Shown piece by piece: positions 1 through 8,628 of a stretch of 64,000 nucleotides of DNA. The translations under genes were made by a program, and so were the position numbers. The stretch's first letter is position 1. The number at the start of each line of letters is the position of its first letter. Origin of the DNA: Limnohabitans sp. Rim28 (GTDB lineage: Bacteria; Pseudomonadota; Gammaproteobacteria; Burkholderiales; Burkholderiaceae_C); NCBI RefSeq assembly GCF_000293865.2, contig NZ_ALKN02000011.1:50427-114426 (forward strand), in the 5' to 3' direction. The notes under the pieces were generated by a model, which ran no database searches, was not told where the DNA came from, and was given only the letters and a program-made list of their open reading frames with translations.

Positions 1-1
1 C

Positions 2-256
2 AATTTTTTGCTGTCCAACGGACAGGCCTTGTGGGCCCACGCCAGCACCCAATTGCACCATGTGCTGCGCAAGCACCCCTTTACCCAAGCCACTTTGAGT
101 GACGAAGATCTGAGTGTGAACTTTGCCGACCACACCCGTGCCAGTGACCGGGTGGCGGTGGTCGTGACCGCGCCGTTGACCACGGACGAGGCCTGGGTGG
201 CTTTTGAGCCTGGCCGCTTGTACACCTTTGAAGGCGGTGACCTGCTGGGGGCATGA
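2..256 (+). CDS. Class II glutamine amidotransferase (YafJ-like), C-terminal end only
   Basis: The window opens inside this gene, so only about 84 C-terminal residues are visible. The tail (SNGQALWAHAST, then LHHVLRKHPF, DRVAVVVTAPLTTDEAW and a short F-E-G-G-D ending) resembles the end of the YafJ/GAT-II family, whose N-terminal Cys nucleophile would lie to the left of the window. It is presumably a cytoplasmic amidohydrolase or glutaminase-like protein of uncertain substrate. The reading frame is open from base 2 and no start codon is visible. The call rests on recognition of the C-terminal pattern only. Confidence 0.6.
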   Translation, partial: NFLLSNGQALWAHASTQLHHVLRKHPFTQATLSDEDLSVNFADHTRASDRVAVVVTAPLTTDEAWVAFEPGRLYTFEGGDLLGA

Positions 257-310
257 TGCCCAGCGGTGTACGGTGATCGTTGTGTCACAGAAGCGCTTTA
301 ACATCGTGGT

Positions 311-1039
311 ATGAGGACCCTTTTGAATTGGATAGCACTGCTTGGGCTGCTGCTGACGCCCACGTTGACGTGGGCTGCCAGGCCGTTCATGACCGACGAT
401 GCCCGCATGACCACCGCGGGCAGCTGCCAACTTGAAACCTGGTCACGCCGCGATGCCAACCGCACCGAGCAATGGGCATTGCCGGCCTGCAACCCGACGG
501 GTCGGTTCGAGATCACGGCGGGTGGGGCCGCTTTGCGCGATGCCGCCTTGGGGCACAGCGTGGATGCCGTGTTGCAAGTCAAAACCCTGTTCAAAACCAT
601 GGCCCCCAACGGTTGGGGCGCGGGCTTGGCCCTCGGCCAAACGCGCCATCGCCCGCACACCGATTTGGACTTGGCGCAAGGTCAAACCTATGCCTACGTG
701 CCGGTGTCGGTGTCCTTCATGGACGACCGGTGGGTCAGCCACACCAACCTGGGTTGGAGCAGAGACCGGGCCACAAGGCGTGACCAGATGACTTGGGGCA
801 CGGGCCTGGAGTTCCAGTTCCATGAACGCTGGATGTGGATTGCCGAAAGCTTTGGCACAGACCGGCAAAAACCGTTTTGGCAAACCGGCCTGCGTTACCA
901 GGTGTTGCCCGGTGTGTTGCAGGTGGATGCAACTTTAGGAGCGCCTTTAGGAGCGCCTTTAGGTGGGCCGAACGTCCAGCGCGCCGATCAGCAGTGGCTG
1001 TCCTTGGGCTTGCGCTGGACCCCTGAGAAATTCCCCTGA
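311..1039 (+). CDS. Predicted exported envelope protein of unknown function
   Basis: This 242-residue protein starts with a clear Sec signal peptide (residues 1-22, cleavage near TWA-A). The mature part is rich in aromatic residues, short beta-type strands and Gly/Trp turns (for example GWGAGLALGQ and QTYAYVPVSVSF), as in outer-membrane or periplasmic beta-barrel-like proteins. It does not match an enzyme family I know. Near the C-terminus a 12-bp tandem repeat encodes a repeated GAPL motif. It converges on gshB with only 3 bases between the stop codons. Function unknown; a small outer-membrane transporter-like barrel is the best structural guess. Confidence 0.6.
   Translation: MRTLLNWIALLGLLLTPTLTWAARPFMTDDARMTTAGSCQLETWSRRDANRTEQWALPACNPTGRFEITAGGAALRDAALGHSVDAVLQVKTLFKTMAPNGWGAGLALGQTRHRPHTDLDLAQGQTYAYVPVSVSFMDDRWVSHTNLGWSRDRATRRDQMTWGTGLEFQFHERWMWIAESFGTDRQKPFWQTGLRYQVLPGVLQVDATLGAPLGAPLGGPNVQRADQQWLSLGLRWTPEKFP
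934..969 (+). repeat. 12-bp tandem repeat (three copies) inside the envelope-protein gene
   Basis: The unit TTTAGGAGCGCC occurs twice exactly and a third time with two mismatches (TTTAGGTGGGCC). Because 12 is a multiple of 3, copy-number changes would add or remove four residues (GAPL) without shifting frame. Confidence 0.9.
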
Positions 1040-1042
1040 GCT

Positions 1043-1984
1043 TTAAAGCGCTGCTTCAACCGCGTCCATGAACAGCGCGGCCACATCACAGCCCATCTGG
1101 TCGGTGATTTCCTGAAAGCAGGTGGGGCTGGTCACGTTGATTTCGGTCAGGCTCTCGCCAATGATGTCCAGGCCCACCAGCATCAAGCCGCGCGCAAACA
1201 GGATGGGGCCCAGCGCTTCGGCGATTTCGCGGTCGCGCGCTGAAATGGGTTGCGCCACGCCCTTGCCACCTGCTGCCAAGTTGCCGCGCACTTCGCCGCC
1301 TTGCGGGATGCGGGCCAGGCAAAAGGGCACGGGCTTGCCGCCAATCAGGAGCACGCGCTTGTCGCCTTGCGCGATGCCGGGCAGAAACTTTTGCACCATC
1401 ACGGTTTGTGCGCCGCCCCGGTTCAAGGTTTCGACGATCACGCCCAAATTGAGGCCGTCTGCGCCCACCTTGAAAATGCCCGTGCCGCCCATGCCGTCCA
1501 GGGGCTTCAAGATGATGGTGCCGTGTTCGGCATGGAAGGCGCGAATATCGGCTTCGCTGCGCGTGACCAGCGTGGGCGCGATGAACTGTGGAAACTCCAA
1601 AATCGCCAACTTTTCGGGGTGGTTGCGCAGGGCCGCGGGGCTGTTGAAGACCTTGGCGCCCTCGCGCTCGGCTTGGCTCAGCAGGTGGGTGGCGTAAAAG
1701 TATTCGCTGTCAAACGGCGGGTCGGTGCGCATGATCACCGCGCCAAAGTCTTTCAAATGGGCGCGTCGTGTCGCGGTTGGGGTGAACCAGGTGTCGGCTT
1801 GTCCTGTGAGCGTGATGTCGCGCACTTGGGCCGATACGGCTTCGTCACGCTGCCAGCGCACATCGGTCATCTCACAGGCCACGACCTGGTGGCCGCGCTT
1901 TTGCGCCTCGCGCATCATCGAAAACGTGGTGTCCTTGTAAATCTTGAAGGACTCGAGGGGGTCGGCAATGAAAAGAATGTGCAT
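1043..1984 (-). CDS. gshB: Glutathione synthetase
   Basis: This ATP-grasp ligase joins gamma-glutamylcysteine and glycine with ATP to make glutathione in the cytoplasm. At 313 residues it has the usual proteobacterial GshB length. The N-terminus (MHILFIADPLESFKIYKDTT) is typical. The glycine-rich ATP loop reads KPLDGMGGTGIFKV and the C-terminal substrate and metal-binding stretch reads EINVTSPTCFQEI. It ends nose to tail against the envelope-protein gene. The AMP nucleosidase gene lies upstream on the same strand about 50 bases away, so co-transcription is possible. Confidence 0.95.
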   Translation of the reverse strand: MHILFIADPLESFKIYKDTTFSMMREAQKRGHQVVACEMTDVRWQRDEAVSAQVRDITLTGQADTWFTPTATRRAHLKDFGAVIMRTDPPFDSEYFYATHLLSQAEREGAKVFNSPAALRNHPEKLAILEFPQFIAPTLVTRSEADIRAFHAEHGTIILKPLDGMGGTGIFKVGADGLNLGVIVETLNRGGAQTVMVQKFLPGIAQGDKRVLLIGGKPVPFCLARIPQGGEVRGNLAAGGKGVAQPISARDREIAEALGPILFARGLMLVGLDIIGESLTEINVTSPTCFQEITDQMGCDVAALFMDAVEAAL

Positions 1985-2032
1985 GGCAGGACTGTGTCAC
2001 AAAAAAGGGCGAAACCGTGACGCCGGAGCGTC

Positions 2033-3529
2033 TTATTGGAAGGCCACTTCGGCAAAGCTGCGCAGTTTGCGGCTGTGCAGTTGTTCGGGGCCAGCGTCGC
2101 GCAACAAAGTCACGGCGCGGATACCAATTTGCAGGTGCTGATTGACCCGCTCTCGGTAGAAGTGGTTGGCCATGCCGGGCAGCTTGATCTCGCCATGCAG
2201 GGGTTTGTCGCTCACGCACAGCAAGGTGCCGTAGGGCACCCGAAAGCGAAAGCCGTTGGCGGCAATGGTGGCGCTTTCCATGTCCAGGGCCACGGCGCGG
2301 CTTTGGCTGAAACGCCGTTGCGGCTTGTTGTCCGGCAGCAGCTCCCAGTTGCGGTTGTCGGTGCTGGCCACCGTGCCGGTGCGCATCAGGCGTTTGAGGT
2401 CTGCACCATGGCAACCGGTGACCTCGGACACGGCACGTTCCAACGCCACCTGCACTTCGGCCAGCGCCGGGATCGGCACCCACAGTGGCAGTTCTTCGTC
2501 CAGCACATGGTCTTCGCGCACATAGGCGTGGGCCAGCACATAGTCGCCCAGCAGCTGCGTGGTGCGCAGGCCCGCGCAGTGGCCCAGCATCAGCCAGGCA
2601 TGCGGGCGCAGCACGGCGATGTGGTCGGTGATGGTTTTGGCGTTGGCGGGGCCCACGCCGATGTTCACCATGGTGATGCCGCTGTGGCCCTTGCGCACCA
2701 GGTGGTAGCCGGGCATTTGCGGCAGCCGCGGCGGTGTTTGGCCCTGGGCGTCCACGTCTTCGGGCGAAAGGCCCACGCGGCGCGTGACCATGTTGCCGGG
2801 TTCGACAAAGGCGATGTACTCGCTGTGGGGGTTTTGCATCTCGGTGCGACCCAGCGCAATGAACTCGTCGATGTAGAACTGGTAATTGGTGAACAGCACA
2901 TAGTTCTGAAACCAGCGCGGCGAGGTGCCGGTGTAGTGGCGCAGCCGTTGCAAGGAATAGTCAATGCGCGGCGCGGTGAAGAGCGACAGCGGTCGTGCTT
3001 CGGAGGCTGCGGGCTCGTGCGTGCCGTTGGCGATGCCGTCGTCCATGGCGGCCAAGTCCGGCAGGTCAAACACCTCGCGCATCAGGGCCTGACGCTCGGG
3101 GCTCAGGCTGCCTTCCATGTGCTCGTCTTCTGCCCAAGAAAAGTGGATGGGAATGGGTTGGTTGCTGGTGCCCACCTGCAAGCTCACGCCATGGTTTTGC
3201 AGCAACAAAGCCAACTGCTGACGGATGTAGAAGGCGAACAAGTCGGGCCGCGTGAGGGTGGTTTCAAAGCGGCCCGGCTCGGCCACAAAGCCATAGCTCA
3301 GCCGGCTGTCCAGTCCTGTGCTTGTGCGGTTGGGGCTGCTGATGTGCACCCGCACAAACGGGTAATAAGCCCGCACCCGGGTGTCGGTCATGTCGGCCCC
3401 TGCCACAAATTCACGCATGGCTTGGCGCAGGTGGTTCACGCTGTGCTGGTAGATGTGCTGGATTTGCGCCAAAGCGCTTTCGGCATCTTGGTGTTCAGAG
3501 GGGGCGATGAACGGCGGCAGGTGCTGCAT
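2033..3529 (-). CDS. amn: AMP nucleosidase
   Basis: AMP nucleosidase hydrolyses AMP to adenine and ribose 5-phosphate, controlling adenylate pools. The protein is about 498 residues, close to E. coli Amn. It has an N-terminal AMP-nucleosidase domain followed by a phosphorylase-type catalytic domain containing GHCAGLR and, near the end, DMESATIAANGF and SDKPLHGEIKLPG. I chose the ATG that gives MQHLPPFIAPSEH, because AGGA lies just upstream of it and the extra residues of a longer reading (Pro/Thr-rich) look non-native. It is transcribed toward gshB. Confidence 0.93.
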   Translation of the reverse strand: MQHLPPFIAPSEHQDAESALAQIQHIYQHSVNHLRQAMREFVAGADMTDTRVRAYYPFVRVHISSPNRTSTGLDSRLSYGFVAEPGRFETTLTRPDLFAFYIRQQLALLLQNHGVSLQVGTSNQPIPIHFSWAEDEHMEGSLSPERQALMREVFDLPDLAAMDDGIANGTHEPAASEARPLSLFTAPRIDYSLQRLRHYTGTSPRWFQNYVLFTNYQFYIDEFIALGRTEMQNPHSEYIAFVEPGNMVTRRVGLSPEDVDAQGQTPPRLPQMPGYHLVRKGHSGITMVNIGVGPANAKTITDHIAVLRPHAWLMLGHCAGLRTTQLLGDYVLAHAYVREDHVLDEELPLWVPIPALAEVQVALERAVSEVTGCHGADLKRLMRTGTVASTDNRNWELLPDNKPQRRFSQSRAVALDMESATIAANGFRFRVPYGTLLCVSDKPLHGEIKLPGMANHFYRERVNQHLQIGIRAVTLLRDAGPEQLHSRKLRSFAEVAFQ

Positions 3530-3732
3530 AGGGTTCCTGGGCAGGGGGTCTGGTGGGGGCGTCCACAAAGTGGGTGCTCGGGTCTTGTGCATTTTGCTGC
3601 AATCGCGTGACCCGCGTGTGTCGTGGCCGTGGGGTTGTTGCCTTGGTGACCACGCCGCCCTGGCCTGTCAGGCATGCTAGAGCGCACGCGAAGCCTGCAT
3701 GCAGCGGGTTCACCATTTTCAGGAGACGGTTC

Positions 3733-4665
3733 ATGAGCAAAGCCCGCAAAGTCATCATCACCTGCGCCCCCACGGGCGCCATCCACACGCCCAGCATGTC
3801 GCCGCATTTGCCGGTCACAGCCGACGAAATTGCCGACGCGGCCATTGCGGCCGCCGAGGCGGGCGCGGCCATCTTGCACCTGCACGCCCGCGACCCGGCA
3901 GACGGCCGCCCCACCCAAGACCCGGCGTTTTTTGTGCCGTTTTTGCAAAAGATCAAGGCCCACACCAAGGCCGTGATCAACCTGACCACAGGCGGCAGCC
4001 CGCACATGACGGTGCACGAGCGCATGCAGCCAGCGCTGACCTTCAAGCCCGAGGTGGCTTCGCTCAACATGGGCTCGATGAATTTCGGTTTGTTCCCCAT
4101 GCTGGACCGGTTCAAAAATTTTGAGCATGAGTGGGAGCGCGAGCACCTGGAGAAAAGCCGCGATCTGGTGTTCAAGAACACCTACAAGGACATCGAAACC
4201 ATTTTGCGCCTGGGCACCGAAAACGGCACCCGCTTTGAGTTCGAGTGCTACGACATCAGCCACCTCTACAACCTGGCGCACTTCCGTGACCGGGGGCTGG
4301 TCACAGGACCTTTGTTTGTGCAATCGGTGTTCGGCATTTTGGGCGGCATTGGCCCGCACCCGGAAGACCTGATGCACATGCGCCGCACCGCAGACCGGCT
4401 GTTTGGCAACGATTACCAGTGGTCGATTCTGGGCGCAGGCAAGGGCCAGATCGCGTTGGCCAGCATCGGCGCGGCCATGGGCTCGAACGTGCGTGTGGGC
4501 CTGGAAGACTCGCTGTGGATCGGCCCCGGAAAATTGGCCGAGTCCAGCGCGCAGCAGGTCCAGCGCATCCGCACCGTGCTCGAAGCCCTCAACCTGGAGA
4601 TCGCCACACCCGATGAGGCGCGCAGCATGCTGGCGCTCAAGGGTGGGGATCGGGTGAACTTTTGA
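3733..4665 (+). CDS. Beta-keto acid cleavage enzyme (BKACE, DUF849)
   Basis: Family members condense a beta-keto acid with acetyl-CoA and split it to acetoacetate plus a new CoA ester, using a Zn ion; the founding member cleaves 3-keto-5-aminohexanoate in lysine fermentation. This 310-residue protein has the N-terminal strand IITCAPTGAIHTPSMSP, the metal-binding pair H49/H51 in HLHARDP, the TTGGSP loop and the late VGLEDSLW motif with E258. The ATG follows an AGGAGA ribosome site by 6 bases. The exact substrate cannot be read from sequence. It converges on the acyl-CoA mutase gene with 3 bases between stops; the products would be CoA esters of the kind IcmF handles. Confidence 0.88.
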   Translation: MSKARKVIITCAPTGAIHTPSMSPHLPVTADEIADAAIAAAEAGAAILHLHARDPADGRPTQDPAFFVPFLQKIKAHTKAVINLTTGGSPHMTVHERMQPALTFKPEVASLNMGSMNFGLFPMLDRFKNFEHEWEREHLEKSRDLVFKNTYKDIETILRLGTENGTRFEFECYDISHLYNLAHFRDRGLVTGPLFVQSVFGILGGIGPHPEDLMHMRRTADRLFGNDYQWSILGAGKGQIALASIGAAMGSNVRVGLEDSLWIGPGKLAESSAQQVQRIRTVLEALNLEIATPDEARSMLALKGGDRVNF

Positions 4666-4668
4666 GGT

Positions 4669-7600
4669 TCACATGTTGCGCCGGTATTGACCACCCACCT
4701 CAAACAGCGCGTTGGTGATCTGGCCGAGTGAGCAGACACGCACCGCGTCCATCAACACCTCAAAGACGTTGCCGTTGTCGATCACGGCTTGTTGCAGGCG
4801 TTGGAGCATGGCGGGCGACTCGCTGGCGTGCTTGGCGTGGAAGTCGTTCAGGCGCTGGAGTTGCGACTGCTTTTCTTCTTCGGTTGAGCGGGCCAGTTCC
4901 AGCGTTTCCATGACCTCGTCGCCCTTGGGGTTGCGGAAGGTGTTGACGCCGATGATGGGCAGCTCACCGGTGTGCTTGAGCATCTCGTAGTGCATGGACT
5001 CGTCTTGGATCTTGCCGCGCTGGTAGCCGGTCTCCATCGCGCCCAGCACGCCGCCGCGCTCGGCGATCTTTTCAAATTCGGCCAACACGGCTTCTTCCAG
5101 CAACTCGGTCAACTCGTCGATGATGAAGGCGCCTTGGCTCGGGTTTTCGTTCTTGGCCAGGCCCCATTCGCGGTTGATGATCATCTGGATCGCCATGGCA
5201 CGCCGCACCGAATCTGCAGTGGGGGTGGTGATGGCTTCGTCAAAGGCGTTGGTGTGCAGGCTGTTGCAGTTGTCGTAGATCGCGATCAGCGCCTGCAGCG
5301 TGGTGCGGATGTCATTGAACTGGATCTCTTGGGCGTGCAGTGAGCGGCCCGAGGTCTGGATGTGGTACTTGAGTTTTTGGCTGCGCTCGTTGGCGCCGTA
5401 TTTCTCTTTCATGGCCACGGCCCAGATGCGGCGCGCCACACGGCCCATGACGGTGTATTCCGGGTCCATGCCGTTGCTGAAGAAGAAGGACAGGTTGGGC
5501 GCGAAGTCGTCGATGTGCATGCCACGCGCCAAGTACGCTTCCACAAACGTGAAGCCATTCGACAGCGTGAACGCCAGCTGAGAAATCGGGTTGGCCCCGG
5601 CTTCGGCGATGTGGTAACCCGAAATCGACACCGAGTAGAAGTTGCGCACGTCGTGGTGCACAAAGTACTGCGCAATGTCGCCCATGACCTTCAGGCTGAA
5701 TTCGGTGGAGAAGATGCAGGTGTTTTGGCCTTGGTCTTCTTTCAGGATGTCGGCTTGGACCGTACCGCGCACGTTGGCCAGCACCCATTCCTTGATCTTG
5801 GCGGCTTCGGTTTCGGTGGGTTCGCGGCCGTTGTCAGCTTTGAACTTGTCGATGTTCTGGTCGATGGCCGTGTTCATGAACATGGCCAGAATCGAGGGCG
5901 CAGGGCCATTGATGGTCATCGACACCGAGGTGGTCGGGTTGCACAGGTCAAAGCCCGAGTACAGCACCTTCATGTCATCCAGCGTGGCCACGTTCACGCC
6001 CGAGTTGCCGATCTTGCCGTAGATGTCGGGGCGCAGGTCGGGGTCGTTGCCGTACAGCGTGACCGAGTCAAAGGCTGTGGACAGGCGTTTGGCGGGCAAA
6101 CCTTCGCTCACCAGTTTGAAGCGGCGGTTGGTGCGGAAGGGGTCGCCTTCACCTGCGAACATGCGGGTGGGGTCTTCGCCCTCGCGCTTGAAGGCGAAGG
6201 TGCCTGCGGTGTAGGGGTAGCTGCCGGGCACGTTGTCCAGCATCAGCCACTTGAGCACTTCGCCGTCGTCTTCGTATTGCGGCAGCGCCACCTTGCGGAT
6301 GGTGGTGCCAGACAAGGATTTGGTGGTGAGTGCGGTGCGAATTTCTTTGTCGCGAATTTTGACCACGTACTCGTCGCCCGCATAGGCTTTTTGCATGTCG
6401 GGCCATTGGGCCAGCAGCTTGCGGGCTGCGGGGTCTTGCGTTTGTTCGCGGCTCACGGCCAGGTCAATCGCAGCTTCGGCGGCTTTGGCGCGGCCTGACT
6501 TGCCCACTTCGAGCATGCGGGCGGCGGCGCGCAGTTGCTGAATCTCGCGAGCCAGGCGCGACTGGTCGATGGCGCGCTTTTTGTAGCCGCGCACCGTGTC
6601 GCTGATTTCGGCCAGATAACGGGTGCGGGAAGACGGCACCACCGGGTTCTGGTGCGTGCTGTGGCGAACGTGGACCACGGGCAACCGTCCCTCGGTGGTG
6701 TTCATGCCCAGCTCGGACAGTCGGGCCTTGAGGGCTTGGTACAGCGCCGTCACGCCGTCGTCGTTGAAGCGGGCGGCCATGGTGCCAAACACGGGCATCT
6801 GCTCGGTCGGCACGGTCCAGGCTTCTTTGTTGCGCTGCACCTGTTTGGCCACGTCGCGCAGGGCGTCGCTGGAGCCTTTGCGGTCGAACTTGTTGATGGC
6901 CACAAACTCGGCAAAGTCCAGCATGTCGATTTTTTCGAGCTGGCTGGCTGCGCCAAACTCGGGCGTCATCACGTACATCGGCACGTCCACATGCGGCACG
7001 ATGGCCGCGTCGCCTTGGCCAATGCCCGAAGTTTCAACGACGACCACGTCAAAATTCGCCACCTTGCAAGCGGCGATCACATCGGGCAGCGACTTGCTGA
7101 TCTCGGAGCCAAAGTCACGCGTGGCCAGCGAGCGCATGAAGACGCGCGGGCCTTGTGACCAAGGGCTGATGGCGTTCATGCGGATGCGGTCGCCCAGCAA
7201 GGCACCGCCGCTCTTGCGGCGTGAAGGGTCGATCGAGATCACGGCCACGCGCAGCGCATCGCCTTGGTCCAACCGCAGGCGGCGGATCAACTCGTCGGTC
7301 AGCGACGACTTGCCCGCGCCGCCCGTGCCGGTGATGCCCAGCACGGGCACCTTCTTTTGGGCAGCTTGTTCGCGCAAGGCTTGGACCACGCTGGCGTCGG
7401 CTTTGTCGTTTTCCAGCGCTGTGATCAGCTGCGCCAAAGCACGCCAGTGCATTTCGCCATGGCCTTGAATCGCATCGATGGTCTTGGGGGCCAAGGGGCT
7501 GATGTCTTTATCGCAGCGCATGACCATTTCGCCAATCATCCCGGCCAGGCCCATTTTTTGGCCATCTTCGGGGCTGAAAATGCGCACGCCTTTGTCGGCC

Positions 7601-7959
7601 AGGGCGCGGATTTCGGACGGCACGATCACGCCGCCACCGCCGCCAAACACTTGGATGTGCTCGCCGCCCCGGGCTTTGAGCAGGTCCACCATGTAGCTGA
7701 AATATTCGTTGTGCCCGCCTTGGTAAGAGCTGATGGCGATGCCCTGTGCGTCTTCTTGCAGCGCTGCGGTCACCACCTCGTCCACCGAGCGGTTGTGGCC
7801 CAGGTGGATCACTTCGGCGCCCATGCTTTGCAGGATGCGGCGCATGATGTTGATGGCGGCGTCGTGCCCGTCAAAAAGGCTGGCGGCGGTCACAAAACGC
7901 ACTTTGTGGGTGGGGCGGTATTCGGCCAGGGCTTTGAATTCGGCGGACAAGTCGGTCAT
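4669..7959 (-). CDS. icmF: Fused isobutyryl-CoA mutase with G-protein chaperone (IcmF)
   Basis: This adenosylcobalamin-dependent mutase interconverts isobutyryl-CoA and n-butyryl-CoA, and relatives act on pivalyl- or isovaleryl-CoA. It is a single-chain fusion of about 1096 residues. The N-terminal B12-binding domain (about 15-150) contains [10 protein letters not shown] with the cobalt-ligand His32. A MeaB-type GTPase follows with Walker [10 protein letters not shown] (about 211-219) and an NKFD base-recognition motif. A linker leads to the TIM-barrel mutase domain (from about 560) with [14 protein letters not shown] and [15 protein letters not shown]. The chosen ATG has GGAGA upstream; a longer reading adds a Thr-rich, unconvincing extension that covers the operator. 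A palindromic operator lies about 40 bases upstream. Confidence 0.93.
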   Translation of the reverse strand: MTDLSAEFKALAEYRPTHKVRFVTAASLFDGHDAAINIMRRILQSMGAEVIHLGHNRSVDEVVTAALQEDAQGIAISSYQGGHNEYFSYMVDLLKARGGEHIQVFGGGGGVIVPSEIRALADKGVRIFSPEDGQKMGLAGMIGEMVMRCDKDISPLAPKTIDAIQGHGEMHWRALAQLITALENDKADASVVQALREQAAQKKVPVLGITGTGGAGKSSLTDELIRRLRLDQGDALRVAVISIDPSRRKSGGALLGDRIRMNAISPWSQGPRVFMRSLATRDFGSEISKSLPDVIAACKVANFDVVVVETSGIGQGDAAIVPHVDVPMYVMTPEFGAASQLEKIDMLDFAEFVAINKFDRKGSSDALRDVAKQVQRNKEAWTVPTEQMPVFGTMAARFNDDGVTALYQALKARLSELGMNTTEGRLPVVHVRHSTHQNPVVPSSRTRYLAEISDTVRGYKKRAIDQSRLAREIQQLRAAARMLEVGKSGRAKAAEAAIDLAVSREQTQDPAARKLLAQWPDMQKAYAGDEYVVKIRDKEIRTALTTKSLSGTTIRKVALPQYEDDGEVLKWLMLDNVPGSYPYTAGTFAFKREGEDPTRMFAGEGDPFRTNRRFKLVSEGLPAKRLSTAFDSVTLYGNDPDLRPDIYGKIGNSGVNVATLDDMKVLYSGFDLCNPTTSVSMTINGPAPSILAMFMNTAIDQNIDKFKADNGREPTETEAAKIKEWVLANVRGTVQADILKEDQGQNTCIFSTEFSLKVMGDIAQYFVHHDVRNFYSVSISGYHIAEAGANPISQLAFTLSNGFTFVEAYLARGMHIDDFAPNLSFFFSNGMDPEYTVMGRVARRIWAVAMKEKYGANERSQKLKYHIQTSGRSLHAQEIQFNDIRTTLQALIAIYDNCNSLHTNAFDEAITTPTADSVRRAMAIQMIINREWGLAKNENPSQGAFIIDELTELLEEAVLAEFEKIAERGGVLGAMETGYQRGKIQDESMHYEMLKHTGELPIIGVNTFRNPKGDEVMETLELARSTEEEKQSQLQRLNDFHAKHASESPAMLQRLQQAVIDNGNVFEVLMDAVRVCSLGQITNALFEVGGQYRRNM

Positions 7960-7994
7960 GAGGGCGTCTCCGGTAGCGGGCAGTGTTCTGAGCT

Positions 7995-8016
7995 TTGACG
8001 TTGACGTAAACGTCAA
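7995..8016. promoter_or_regulatory. Palindromic operator upstream of icmF (LiuR-like motif)
   Basis: The 16-mer TTGACGTAAACGTCAA at 8001-8016 has perfect 7-bp arms (TTGACGT / ACGTCAA) around AA. A further TTGACGT half-copy directly to its left (from 7995) lets an 8-bp arm pair form as well. It sits 42 bases before the icmF start codon. MerR-family LiuR-type regulators of branched-chain and fatty-acid catabolism bind ACGT-rich palindromes of this style; the assignment is inference, as no such regulator is in this window. Confidence 0.6.
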
Positions 8017-8166
8017 CCAAAACCCGCATCTTAGCCGCTGCGGCCTGTCCTGTCACTGACACTTGTGCCGCCCGGCAAAAAGCTATGATTTGGGGGATAG
8101 ACCTCAGGCCACTGGCGCCTGAATTGTCCTTGTCGTTTTTGCCTTGACTGATTGAATGAGCACCCG

Positions 8167-8607
8167 ATGACCTCACCCACCACAGCCGTACCTACACTTC
8201 CGTCCATCCAAGCGGCCACCGGCCATGCAGGCGATATTTCGCCCGAACAGGCATGGGCCTGGATGCAATCGGGCGAGGCCAAATTGGTGGACGTGCGCAC
8301 TGACGCCGAACGGGCATGGGTAGGTTTTGTGCCCGGTGCCCATGCCTTGGCCTGGAAGCAATGGCCCGGCATGGTCATGAATCCGGGTTTTGACGCAGGT
8401 GCACAGACCTTGGGCGCAGATGGCAAAAAACTGCTGATGTTGTGCCGCAGCGGTGTGCGCTCGATCGCCGCCGCTCAGCGTGCGACCGAGCTGGGTTTGC
8501 AGGCCTACAACATCCTGGAGGGTTTTGAGGGCGACCCGGACGACCAAGCACACCGGGGCGTCCAAGGCGGCTGGCGCGTTCGCGGGCTGCCTTGGCAGCA
8601 AAACTGA
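8167..8607 (+). CDS. Rhodanese-like domain protein
   Basis: A single-domain rhodanese of 146 residues, expected to transfer sulfane sulfur. The active-site loop reads MLCRSGVRS with the persulfide-forming Cys93, and the family start KLVDVRTDAERAWVGFVPGA is clear. The loop length Cys-x-x-Gly-x-Arg fits sulfurtransferases rather than Cdc25-like phosphatases. The ATG giving MTSPTTAV is preferred over an upstream TTG. No signal peptide, so cytoplasmic. It converges on an amidase gene and gives no operon clue to its acceptor. Confidence 0.9.
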   Translation: MTSPTTAVPTLPSIQAATGHAGDISPEQAWAWMQSGEAKLVDVRTDAERAWVGFVPGAHALAWKQWPGMVMNPGFDAGAQTLGADGKKLLMLCRSGVRSIAAAQRATELGLQAYNILEGFEGDPDDQAHRGVQGGWRVRGLPWQQN

Positions 8608-8628
8608 GGTCAAGCCGCGGGACGCGAC

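Noticed and set aside
285..310. GTGATCG...TGTCACAG resembling a CRP box before the envelope-protein gene
   Set aside because: The half-sites are eight rather than six bases apart and one half is incomplete.
2036..3610. Long forward open frame opposite amn
   Set aside because: Composition is Ala/His/Gln/Gly-rich shadow sequence; amn on the other strand has clear family motifs.
5362..6498. Long forward open frame opposite icmF
   Set aside because: Shadow of the mutase gene with no recognisable domain and no ribosome site.
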